Shown here: positions 24,765 to 37,718 of the stretch, piece by piece
Layout of the letters: the number at the start of each line of letters is the position of its first letter
Position numbering within the stretch: the first letter of the stretch is position 1
NCBI GenBank assembly: GCA_012295275.1
Contig: CM022671.1
Coordinates: forward strand, 24,489,822-24,553,821
DNA from: Chrysomallon squamiferum
Taxonomy: Eukaryota > Mollusca > Gastropoda > Neomphalida > Peltospiridae
Direction of reading: 5' to 3'
DNA length: 64,000 nt
Notes under the pieces: model-generated
Told to the model about the DNA's origin: nothing
The model's database searches: none
What the model saw: only the letters and a program-made list of their open reading frames with translations
Program-made: the position numbers and the translations under genes

Positions 24765-27700
24765 ATGAGCGATACACGTAAGAAATTTTAGTAAAGTTTT
24801 CATTTAAAAAGAAACTGACGAAAAAGTTCGTTTTTTAAACATTTTGGTACAGAATGATTGATTTCTTATTTTCATCAAGAATGTTTATAATGACAAATTC
24901 AGTCGTGCTTTGTCGGCCATTTTGTTCTCGCAAAATTCGGAGATCAAATAAATAACAATTAAGATTGATAATTTTTCGCTAAAATGTTTTGTGAATATTC
25001 GAACACGGCTGACTAAATTTTGCACGTGCTTATTTATGTCCCGTTAACCACTGTTTAGGACAATAGAAGTTTGTGACCGAAAAAAAAAGAATCATTTTAA
25101 CATTTTTTTTGTGAGCAAAACTAAAAAATTAATAATATATTAATAAACAAATTACAATAAGAAAAGAAATACAAAATGTGGTCGAATTACTTGTAAAAAT
25201 TAAATCAAACAGAATACAGTAGCATGCGCTTGTTTGATTTGTAAAAAGGTGGCCATTTTTATTTTGAAAACTGAAGATATCGAGACAATTATGGATGGAA
25301 AATAAAATGTAACATTAGCCTAGATTAGGGACATCTTTTTCCATCATTTTGAGGTAGTCCGCATAATCCAACCTCAAACATAAGTCATTATGGCGATCCA
25401 ACACTGAACTGATCATCTTTCAAGTGGTAAAGATAACAATTAGCATACTTGCATCTGTTTGATAGAATTTAAAAGACAAGATGAAGAACAATTTAATGTC
25501 AAGCTTTTTCATTCATGTCATGTATGCAGCTTAAGTGAATCAAGCATGTTGAAAATTTGTAATTTTTTAAACATTGCCATAGATATAGAAAAACTCAACA
25601 AAATCAAAATATTCGTGGATTTACACTGTTTTATGCAGGAATACCAAGACATAACATAATAAAAGCCAATGAACAGCCAGAAATTGTGCACATCATTGAT
25701 ATGCATGGTGATTATCTCCAGATACCTAATTATTGTCAAATAAAGATGTATTTTATATGAATCAAGACGTTTAGTCCCAGATGAAATAACACCAAAAAGT
25801 TTGAAGATATTAAAAAAAAAAAAAAACCTGACAAAGATACTGTATTTCAAATATGTCAAAAATCCATTCCGTATGTTGGTATTTTAAAAAAAATTGGAAA
25901 TAGTCAACCGTAAGTCACAGAAACCTTATTTCAAGAGATAACTTTGCATGATCTGTTCTGTAAAGTGTTCTTTATAATGACCTTAATATAGGTTGAGTTG
26001 TCATTCCTGAGGCGTCATTTTTCATGGATCAGGCATTATTGCTTCACTTCAGATGGCTATTAAGCAATAAATACTGGGGTTATTTGTCAAACAAAAGGCA
26101 GAATTTGAAAGAAGATACATCTAAATGTTCCATTTGAATAATCGATTCAGCATAATCAACCATTTCCATTTTTGTTATATTGATTCTAATATTTAGTTGT
26201 AATTTTTATCCTTTTTCCTGTTTTGCTTTTTTTCAGATTTTCAATTACATCTTTATGATAAAATTCCCATCCAAAATAAATTGATATTTCATCTCATTCT
26301 GCTTTTAAACATATATTAAATTAATGTAGCATTTTGAAATTGGGAATTCACCATTTCTGGAAAAAAGTAAGTGGTGTTACGTTGCTAGTGTAAAATGCAA
26401 ATTTGTTTTAGTCAGCAGACTGCAAGTCCAAATAAACATAGATTACACTTGTATTAAATAACTTTGTATTTTATTTGCATATCATATTAATTTATACTTT
26501 TGTTCTGATGATTACAGAATATGGTTATGCAGGGCCATCTGCTGGAGGCCAACCTGGGTAAGTTTAGTTTTTAAAAAGCAGAGAAAATATAATCTTTTAA
26601 GAGAAATTGAAAATCTGTATCACAGCTATTTTCATTATTATATGTATTTTGTGTACATTAAAATTATTATCTTCTGTTAAAACATTGGCTAACAGCAATA
26701 AAATTGCCGTGAAATTTTATAAGTACAACTGTTTTACATATTTAAAGTAGTTGCATTCTCAGTTTATCAGGGATTTGGGAAGGTTTCTCTTACACACTTC
26801 TGTGAACTGTTCTATCATACATTATTTTTAACAAAGAAAATTTGAAATTAGAATTGAATCAAAAGTATTTATATGATAAGGCCACAGGCTTTTTAAATTT
26901 TATTTGAAATATTTCTGTCTCTTCAGGTATGGCACAGCAGGTGGTTACAGTGCAAGTGCTGGTGGTGCTGCTGATGCTAGTGGTTATTCACAAGCCTCCT
27001 ATGGACAGGCGGTTAGTTTTACAGTTAATGAGTTTTTTTCATTTGTTTTTAATAAAATTTTCATCCAATGTTTTTAAAAAATAAATTTAAAAATTCATTT
27101 TGCACATGGCTGATGTTGATTAAAAAAAAATATATATATGTATATATGTATATCTGTTCCTTTTTAACGGACTCATGTCATGTAAGAAACAAATGAAGAA
27201 TTAAAGTATGATATTAATACAGTTTCTGGTGTTTGTTTAGACATCAAAACAAAATGTATTCTTATAGGTGAATTAATAAGTTATTTGTATATGTATAAAT
27301 TTGAAAAGTTTTAATCAGTTGGTTAATATAATTAACATGACTAATATAATTACTTTTGTTAACAAATAATAAATACAACCAGCACCAGATTACAATCTTT
27401 TTTTAGAAGTTTAACATCATGATATTTTAATTCTGCAATTTTAATGTAAAGTATTTGCTGTAACCTGTCTGAAATACACTTTTTTGTACGCTGCACAATG
27501 CACATATGAATAAATAAAAAAAAAGATATAAAACTGGATTTGTTTATAATGTGGGGATTGGCATACACCTTTCATTATATTTGTTAATACTGCAAAATAA
27601 TAGTGTAGGTTACAGCAAAAAGGTTTATATAAAATAGCATAAGATTGCCACCTTGATAAAACATAGATCTGTTCTTCAGTTCTTTGTTTGTCTATATTGG

Positions 27701-30700
27701 TGTGCAGGGTTACTCTGGCCAATCGTATGCTGGTTATGATCAGACTTCCTATTCACAGACTGGAGGGCAAGGGCAAGTAGCACAAGGACAGTATGGACAG
27801 TCAGGCTACGGACAAGGATATGATCAAACAGGTAAGAACTGATTCCATTTAATTTTTATATTTTAAATTTGTTATAATGTTTGTCTAACTCAGTCACTAT
27901 ACTTGTTTAAATACTCATATTCTATTGGGTAACTGGCAGCCTAACTAACATAACTGGTCAAAGCTATTAAAAGTGTTTACTACTCGGCATTAGGATTATA
28001 GTTAACATAGTACTGCAGAGGAGTATAGTTAAACATCAAATGTTTGCATTCCTTTTAAGTAATATTTATATACATATGTAGATACATACATATAAATACA
28101 CATATACACATATACACACATTATGTAAATAAAGTAATACTGTGCTGTATAACGATGTTTGACCCATCTGGGTTTTTACATATATATTAGATACTGACAG
28201 CCTAGCCAATATAATTGGCTGAAGCTGTTTAAAGTTCAGATTTTGTCCCTTTTCCTCCACTCCCAAATCCCTTCTAGAAATCCTACCATAAAAAACAAAT
28301 ACATGGAAATAATGATCATTATGTGTTCTTTTAAATGGTGATGGTGTTCTTGTAGTATGTTAAATCAGTTCTTTGTACGAGAGTGTTAAACATGGTGGGG
28401 GTAAATGTACTTTTTCATGCCTTCAAACTAGTTCTGAAAAAAAAACTGGCTCAAAATAAAACCTATGTTCATGGGATCATACAAAAGATCATTCAATTAC
28501 CTTTCGAACAGTGTGCGACACTACAGTGTGTTTTCTTTGGCGAAAAGAAGCTTCGCGTTTGTAAGTAGCACATGCTGAGTGAAATCGCCATCAAGTGAAG
28601 TTTTCTACAGACTGAAATTGCAGTAAATTTTATGTACAGCTAGAAAGGTCTGGCATTGTTTAAAATGATTATATTTATATGTTGTTTATATTTTTAATAA
28701 CTTGTTGGCTGTATGTTTTTCTTCAATGTTCCTACTTTTAGTGTATACATTATAGCACGTGCGTAGTGAAATAGAGTTCTGAAATAAATGAATTAACATT
28801 GTTTTGCTGATTACTGTCTTCCGTTTAAATACTGCTTTCAAAATTCTTGTGATAAACACAATTAAGAATCATAAATATAACAAACTATACTACATTATAG
28901 AATAATGTATTCATTGGTATTGATGGAATGCCAAAAAAAAATCTAATCACTTTTTAAAAAATATAAAATCATAACTTGATCAGTTTTAAAACATTATTTT
29001 TGGTTGTTGATAAGCTCTATCAAAGAAAACTTCAACAATTATCAGATGATACATAACTTTTGTTTGCTGTCAAATCACGGCAAGTATAAAGATAAAAAAA
29101 ATTCTTATGTATTGCAGAGGATTATGGTTAAACATCAGATGCTTGTAGACCTTTTAACTAACATTTATATATATATGATACATACACATGATAGTATCTT
29201 AACTCGTTACTACTAATTATTTAATAATGTGAAAATTCAAGCTGCTTGTGTAAATAAAGTTGTGCTGTTCTATGTGAATTGAAAAGGTAATATTTTTTTT
29301 TTATGGGCTTTGTAGAAATTTCTTATTAAAAATGTTATATTCAAGTATGTCATTTGAAAAATCTTGATAAATTGTTCACAAGGTAGAATTTATCAAATAA
29401 GACAAAAACTGAAACCACAATGTCTGTTTGCACTTTTAATCATTCTGCCATGTGTCATTTTGAAGATTGTGGCATGTTTGCCATGTTATTGTGAACAAAC
29501 ACACAGGTCTAAAAACAAAATTGCACTCATTTATCAAGTTGATCCCATCACTCTTGTTGATTTTCAGCCTTTTGTGTCAATTACTTTTCAAACTACAGTT
29601 TGCCAAAGTAGCCCTTTCTGTTAATTAGCCAAAATAAGGCTGAAAACCGACCAAATACCTGTGGTACCGATTTGCATATGTCTTTTGAACCACTGGAGAT
29701 AGTAATAATTTTTTGCGTGTTTTCGTTCTTTTTGCTACGGTTTTCATCATGTGCTATTTTTTTTGACATGTGTGAAATTAGTCAGAAAAAATTTGCTTGC
29801 CAATATAGATATAAATGCACCCCATGTCATTTAACAATCTAAAAATAGACCGACTCTAAAATAAAATGTGTCTGAAGTTCAAAGGTTTTAAACTATAAAT
29901 AATAATTAATAATAATAAAAGATAAACCAATACTTTTTTTTTTTTAACATTCTTTCAGTGAATGCAATGGTGGCAGATGTCCTGCTTTTACATATGTAAA
30001 AAAAATAAAAAAAATTGTTATATTGTAATTAGTACTTGATGAAACTACACTGACTTGTTTTCTCAAAGTATTTAAAGTGCCAAAAAATAAATGGTTGCTA
30101 AGAAATGAACACATAGGTACACTTACTAACATTTTTACTTCAAATTGAAAAGATAATTTTTTTATGGGGAGAAACTTTTTTTTTATCATTTGAAAGATCT
30201 TGACAAATTGTCTACAGCACTGAAGTTTTAAAATGAAACTGAAAACAGTGTCAGTCTGCAGCTTTCATAAATCGTTTTCTTGCATATTATATAAAATTAA
30301 ATTAACTGAAACTGAGGCTGCCAGTACCCAATTCTTTACTGTTTCTGCTTTTCTCCTCTCCGCAATATTAAAATTATCAGTCATGATCTTAGATACCTGT
30401 TAATTGCAACACAGATTAATGCAAAACATAAGTTAGAGATTACTAGGATCTGGTATTTTATTTTATTCTTCTTGTATGTTAAAAGGCCAGGCCAGCCAAC
30501 AAGCTTATGGTCAAAGTACGGGTTATGGTCAATCCGGAGATGCTTCTGGATATGGTCAGCAACCTGGTGGATATTCCCAACAGTCAGGTATAGTCACTGT
30601 AAAGTTATCAGTCTAATTGTAAAATGAGGGTTATATTTTTGACATCATAAAAAGAGAGGTTTGTTCTAGATTATCTAGATAATCTTTATTAAAGATTCAT

Positions 30701-33438
30701 TTTTAAAATTCATAAAACCTGATTTTATTAATGAATCTAAGAAATAACACATTTGTTTTGTCTTTTCCACTAATTTTAACATTCTGACATTAAATATTAA
30801 ATCTCTACTTCTTTTTGGTTGTTTTGTATACTTGTTTTCTAATGACGTGGTGGTGGTAGAGCAGCTTGTTTTTATTGAGAAAAGAAAAAGATGTGAATGA
30901 CTTTCTTTGTTGCACTTGACCTTTTGTTTAAAATCATATGCAGTAACCATGAATGCTGACTACCACAGGTATTTTTTTTTTTTTTTTTGTACACTATTTC
31001 AAGTACTTAAAAAAAAAATACTGATTACAGCTATTATATTGGAGAAAAAAGTAATAACTGATTGTATTGACTGGTAAAACAGGTATGAGTGGCATGCAAT
31101 ACGGTCAGAGATCTGAGCATTATGGACCACAATACTTTTCCCGATCTCAGTCAGGTATGTCTTTGTTTGTGTTCAGTGGCATCATGATCCATATACTATA
31201 GAATTTCAAGTTAGTATTGCCACATTATTCACAGAATGATGAGGTAAACCACTTTCAGAATTCTAAGGTGTTGTTGTAAAAGCTAGAATAATCTAGGCTT
31301 ACAAGCTAATGCCATTTGTTTCACTTTTCGTTGTAAGTGCTTTAAAAGGTAGTGTAAGATGTACCATATGATTTAAGGGCAACCATTTCAGTATTTAACT
31401 ATTTTGATTTCTGAAATTGGTTAAAAGATCATTGGCATTTTTATATATATTTTACATTTTTAAAATGCCAATATAATTTGCATGGTCACAAACTTGGAAC
31501 AAGAATGGTGCATGATTTTTTTTCTATTTAACAGTTAACTATTTTGCACTAGTTCACATATTTACATCTACCTTAGTTTTGTTGTGCTTGGCTTGGCTGT
31601 AAAAGATTTTATTTTAATGATTTTTCTTGTTAATACAAATGTTTTTATTTCATTGTTTCAGTTGTGTGTTTATTTTGTTTTGATTCTGTCTGGTGTTTTT
31701 TTGTTTTTACTTATTTCCAGATATTGATGTGGTTTGCACACTAAAGTTTTAATTTTAATTAAAACCATTTAAATTGTCACTAGCAAAAAATTAATAGGAT
31801 ATATTGTGAAAATGGGATAATACACTAATATTTGTATTTTCAGTAGAGATTTACAGTTACTTCATCTTTTTTACATAACGTTTGGAAGATCACCTTTGCA
31901 GGCACTGGTAAAACATAACATCAGAAACTACAGTTCTGTATATATATTTTATTTGTATAGGCTATGGCCAAGGACAGACCAGTTCACAAACTTATGGTGG
32001 GGGTGGCTATGGACAGCAAGGTTACAGTGCACCAGCTCAGGGAGGCAGTAGTGGTTATTCCAGTCAGTCGTCTGGAGGATATGGAGGTGGTGGTGGCAGC
32101 AGTTCACAAGGTGGTTATGGAGGTGGGCCACAAGGCGGCTACAGTGGAGGACCACAGGGAGGGAGTTCACAGGTAGACTGCAGATAATTTCCTATTAACT
32201 GTTTTAATTTTAGTGGTAGTAAATTTTCAGAAAACTTGTGGGAGAAACTCACTCTACGAAATTATATCAAATAATATATATTTGATTTCTGATCTGAAAA
32301 TCTTATTATTTATTAGAAAAATTAAACATTTGTTCTAAAACAAATTTGTTTGTTTGTAGGGTGGATATGGCAGTGGCTCAGGAGGAGGTGGTGGTGGTGG
32401 TGGTGGTAGTTATGGTAGTAGTTCTTACAGTCAGAGAAGTGGTGGCAGTGGTGGATATGATGGAGGCAGCCGAGGTAAGTTAATACATTTTTTTTTCTTC
32501 TTCTTTCTTAGGTTAAAGCCGGCATTATATGCTACATAACGCATGCTGTGGCAGTATTATTTAAATTGTTACTGAAATATAGAGCTCTCTAACATGTAAA
32601 AACTAATGAATATTCTAGTTTTCATCCTTTGTTTTAATATCAACAGTTCTTATGCCATTCTTGTCATGAAACTAATTTTCTGATCTAGTTGTGGCACTGA
32701 AGTAGGTGTGAGGACACTGTATTTGTGATTATTTTTTTCAGATTTTGGTGGTCGTGGGGGTGGAAGCCGTGGAGGTGGAGGATTTGGCGGGTAAGTGCTG
32801 GTCACATGACATTTATAAAATCAGAAAACTTGAAGCAATGATAATGTTATTTTAATGTAAACCAAAAAAAATGGGACATTTTTCTATTGCTTGGCAGTAA
32901 AATAAATCCCATTTAGCCATAAATATTCAATAGCAAAGTTATAAAAAATATATACAAGAAGATACATAAAATTGTAAATAATACACGTTTGATGTGTTCT
33001 GTGGTTATGTAACTGAATCCACAAGGTACTAGTTGCATTCATTTTTTTCAAGATTATTAAACATTTCTCAGGTCAATTTTCGCTTTAGAATTTGCTGTTA
33101 ATGAATACAGATATTTTTATACATTGTAATCCAATCATTTTTGAAATGTTGGTTCATTTTTCATCAATGGAAGATATTTATGAATATTTTTATAACTTCA
33201 ATATACAACAAAAAACGGGTGATTTGTAGATGCACATTAGATTTGTAAGCAAAACAATCTTTTTTTTCTTTTTTTTCACATTTTAGCGAGACTACTCCAC
33301 TTGAATGGTTTGTTCAGTGTATATTTTAAACTATATTGTCAGATTAGTCTTGAAAAATATTTCATTGAAATCTCCATGGGTCTTAGTTGCCTGTTCTTTA
33401 TTATGTATTCATCTACTTTTTCATGGTTCTAAAATATG

Positions 33439-33481
<43 letters not shown>

Positions 33482-36400
33482 TTAATATGAATATGTTGAA
33501 AATAATGTGGTTTTAAAAAGATTTTTTTTTTTTCTCTTTAATGTTTTTATTTTGTTTAAAATCTTTAAGAAATCATTACACTTATATTATTTTGAGTGTG
33601 TGTATGTTTGTGTGTGTGAAACAATCTGTGTTCATATTCATGTTTAAAACTTGTTTATTTCTAGCAGGGTATGAAACACTGAGCAAGGCGCCAGTTCAAA
33701 CATGACAATTTTTAAAATAATATATAATAAGGTGGTTTGTATGCTTTTAATGGGACTCACTGGACATTTAGGTTTATCATTCAGTATGTATTATTTGGTT
33801 GCTACTGCAAAGTTAAAAAGGAAAAAAATGTATCAGTATTTTAAGCTTACATTGTTGCTAATGCTTTTTTCAGTTACTTTTTTTTTTTTTCTATTAAACA
33901 AGAATGCACTGAAAATTCTTTATTAAATTGTTTTTAAATTAAATGTTTTGTAAATTTTATTCATATATTTTTATTACATTTTTTTTTTTTTTTTTTTTTA
34001 CTAATCTGATAGTTCTGTTAAGTAGCATACTGCTTTTATTTTATAACAGCCAGTGGTGATATTTTTATTAAATATTTTCTGATTTATGAAGGAGATAATA
34101 ATGACATTGGTACATGCCTCTTTTTAAAAAAAAATTAAATTTAAAGAAAACAGTTTGTTGAATGGATTTTATCAGGATAGTGACAATATTTTTGATATTT
34201 TATATAAATTGAATATATTGGCACTGAATTTGTACTTAACCATTTGGTCAGTAGATATTTATATTACATGCTTAAAAATAAATGGGGTAAATATATAACT
34301 TGGGTGCTTCTGTTTTATTCAGTTTTAAAAATAAATAAAAAATGGGTTTTTGTACATAAAATAATGAATGTTAGTAGTACATTTTTATGCTATATTTCCT
34401 TCGAAATTTTTTTTTCATTTTTCTTTTTTAATTATTATATCTGAATGCCAATATTTGTTTAAAATAAAGTAGTACAATAAATGCTATTGAAGAGGAAAGA
34501 AATCTTCCATTTTCCTTTATTTTTAGGTTTAAAATGTATAAACATAGAACTTTTTCACAGGCTGCAAGATTTTTAACTTACAATAGCATTTGTATGTCCT
34601 CAAAATTATTGTTATGCTTGTGAACAATATTGATAATCCATAACCATACACAGAGAATTCCATGTTTGATTTTCTCATTAATGTCTGCATGCATACAATC
34701 ACCATAGAACCGACATATAAGCATGCATTATAATTTTATGTTGATATACATGATTCACTTACATATTATAACTTCACTTTCAGGAATGTGATTTTTAACG
34801 ATTCATATAATATTAGAACAAGTCCAACTGTAGAATTGTAGTTCTTGATTTTCCAGTTATTTTCATTGTTAATTTCTTCTTATTTGATTTTCATTAAAAT
34901 GTATTGAATCTTCATATTAATATTTTTATTTTTCATAACTGTCCTGCTGCTATGGCTTTTCTTTTTCTTTCTTTGAAAATGAGTTATTTTCAGGTTATTT
35001 ATTTTTTATTTATGGTATTATGATTTAAATATTTGTTTTGCACAGAATGAATTTATTTTTTGTCCAGTGAGTACCCTAAAAGCAGTAACTTCAGGTTTCA
35101 CATATATAGTATTATAACATGAGTATTTAAAACACAAAAAAGGTTTTTCTCGTACAGTGGCTCTGAATGTTATGCATATGCATTTTGGTATGAAACAATC
35201 GGTAAACAAAGATTATCAGTTGTTTCGTAAAACTTATTAATGACAGTGTCATCATTTTTGGTCCTTTATACATGTATGTATTAATGCATTTTTCTTTTTG
35301 AATCAATATTATAAAATGTTATTATTGTTAATATTCTGGGGTTTTTGTGGTTGTTCTTTTTGGAAATAGCTTTTTATGTCCTCAAAATTATTGTTCTGCT
35401 TGTGAACAACATTGATAACCATACACAGATCATTCTGTCTTGCCTTTACATCTTGCAAGATATTTTTCTGTGATTTTAATTTTTAAAGTAATTAAATTTC
35501 AGCTTAGTTATATATATTGTCTTACAATTGGTATTTTGATGTTGTTATCTTTAAAAACTATTTAAAAATCAGATTTGTTTTAATCAGGTAGTAATAACTA
35601 TATATAGATTATATATATATTTTGGAAGAACTTAATTGTTAATTCAATAACTGAATATAGCACAACTAATTTATTTTTTTTATTTATTTTATTTATGTAT
35701 TCCTCTTCTCTAACTTCATAACTGGATTCTAATATAATATATAAAGCTGGTACAAAAAAAAAACATTTAATTACAGAGAGAATCATGTTTTATTTTGATG
35801 GGGGTCTTTTACTTAACTGGAATGTAAATTATAGATAGACATTTTATTAACTTGTGTTGAAATAAAAAAAAGGAGAAAATAATATTGATGTGGAGAATGA
35901 TATGAATATTGAACAGATTTTTAAAGATCAATGTTGAAATAAATTTGACTGTTCCTGAAGTTTTTCAACAGATGGACATATGAAGAAGAAAAAAATCAGC
36001 ATTTTAGTACTTGTATATATAAATTGAAATTAAACTTTCCTGGTCAGAGGACTTGAAATGTGTGAGTACTAGGAATATTAATGCATAGAAGAGAAGAATT
36101 TTCAACATGGATGCAGAAGTGTGCTATTATAGAATTCCATTATAGTGAAAAAATGGTGAAACAAAATGAAATGTCTGCCCTTCTCAAGTCGCTTCCAACA
36201 TTGTTAAGAGAACAATGAAGAAAAGGTTTGTATATTAGTCACCATCAAAAGAAAATAGCTGGTGAAAGATGCACTGTTGCTTATATTTTCAGCTGAAATG
36301 TAAAGCAACAGGCATTGTTAGCATACATCTTCCTAAAATGTTTTTTTGTAGCAAATGACAAATATTTAGATTTTTGCTTATGAGATAATTTATTTAATGT

Positions 36401-37677
36401 TGTGTACTTGTGTAATCTGTTTTGTGGATAATTTATTACAGTATCATAAGAATAGCTTATTTTTATGGTTGTTCCAGATCATCCTTGCATGTAAAAGCTT
36501 AGACATCCTATTTGCATACATCTGTTCACAAAGATAAGATATTTTTTAATTAGTAGTTGACATATCATGAATTGCTGTTTGGGATAAACTCATCTGCTAG
36601 TGCTCACCTGAGCCACAATGAGCACAGAGAGCTCAGTGGGATATTTTTATTTCAGTTACTTTTGAGCTCTCAGGTTCAAACTTTAAAAGATTGTGTTTCT
36701 GATATATAGTGTGTGTGTAAAAGATCCCTTCCTGCTAATTTTTAACAGTAGTAGATTTTGTTATACTTCTGGGTTATTTCAATTTCCAGGTGGTGCCAAA
36801 CATTTTTGTTTAAGCATCACACATGAAATTTTGGTAATTGCTTTCCTTCTTTGTTATAACTAATAACTGTTAATATTAGAATGATTTGGCAATTTTTAAT
36901 ATTGATTGCTGTTTATTAAATTATTTTACATCTAATGTACATCTTTAAAAGAATCTAATATGTTAATATTAATGGCTATGAATAATGTTCCTGTATTTTT
37001 ATTTTTATTTGTTTTGTGAAAATCTGAAAATGTATTTTTGATGTAATTATGTGTTTGTACGATATAGATAATTACTTGTTTTGATGTACAGTTGTTGTTT
37101 TTTTTAATCTGATAAAAGTTCATAATCGTTTTAGCAAACTGACTTGTATGGTGTACTTGCATAGACATATCAGAGCCACAGTTAGTAACATTGGTTTACA
37201 TTTTTAAAAACAATTTTTTGAATATTTTTCCTGCTTGGTTATTTTCTTTATTTTAAAAAAACAAAGGTACAAAGTAGAATGTTGCCCGACTGAGCAACAT
37301 GGTATATATTTTCTTTTTTTGTATGGGTTGGTTAACATTTTAAAAAAATGAAAGCAAAAATATATTAAATCACACAAAAAAAATATTTTAAAAACACTGG
37401 TGTAACAAAAGCGTGTTGACGCTGGTTGCATAGCCTGCAGTACTACAATTTTGAATGACCACGTGTGGTATAAATGACTCATCCATCGTCTAATTGTTAC
37501 AGCGGCGGTCGTGGAGGTTACAACAAAGGTTATGGCAGTGGTAAGTGCGAGGATCAGGGACATCTTTCATCCCGTGACCTGTGCAATTTACTATTTGACT
37601 ATTGTAAGGGGAAGAGCATGATTTTTTTAATAAACTTGAGTGAAACATTTTTATATAAACGTACCATGCATGAATAA

Positions 37678-37718
<41 letters not shown>

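Noticed and set aside
25459-25859. Short ORFs on both strands in FET intron 1
   Set aside because: No recognisable domain, no splice sites in agreement, and they lie in AT-rich intronic DNA.
28383-28568. 61-codon ORF in FET intron 4
   Set aside because: No family resemblance or splice support. The surrounding intron contains duplicated non-coding segments.
31949-32176. ORFs in other frames over FET exon 7
   Set aside because: They are shadows of a Gly/Gln-rich exon whose reading frame joins its neighbours.
33288-33319. Possible alternative FET exon (CGAGACTACTCCACTTGAATGG...) after a TTTTAG acceptor
   Set aside because: It would stay in frame from exon 9 but has no convincing donor, reaches a stop soon after, and its composition is unlike FET protein.
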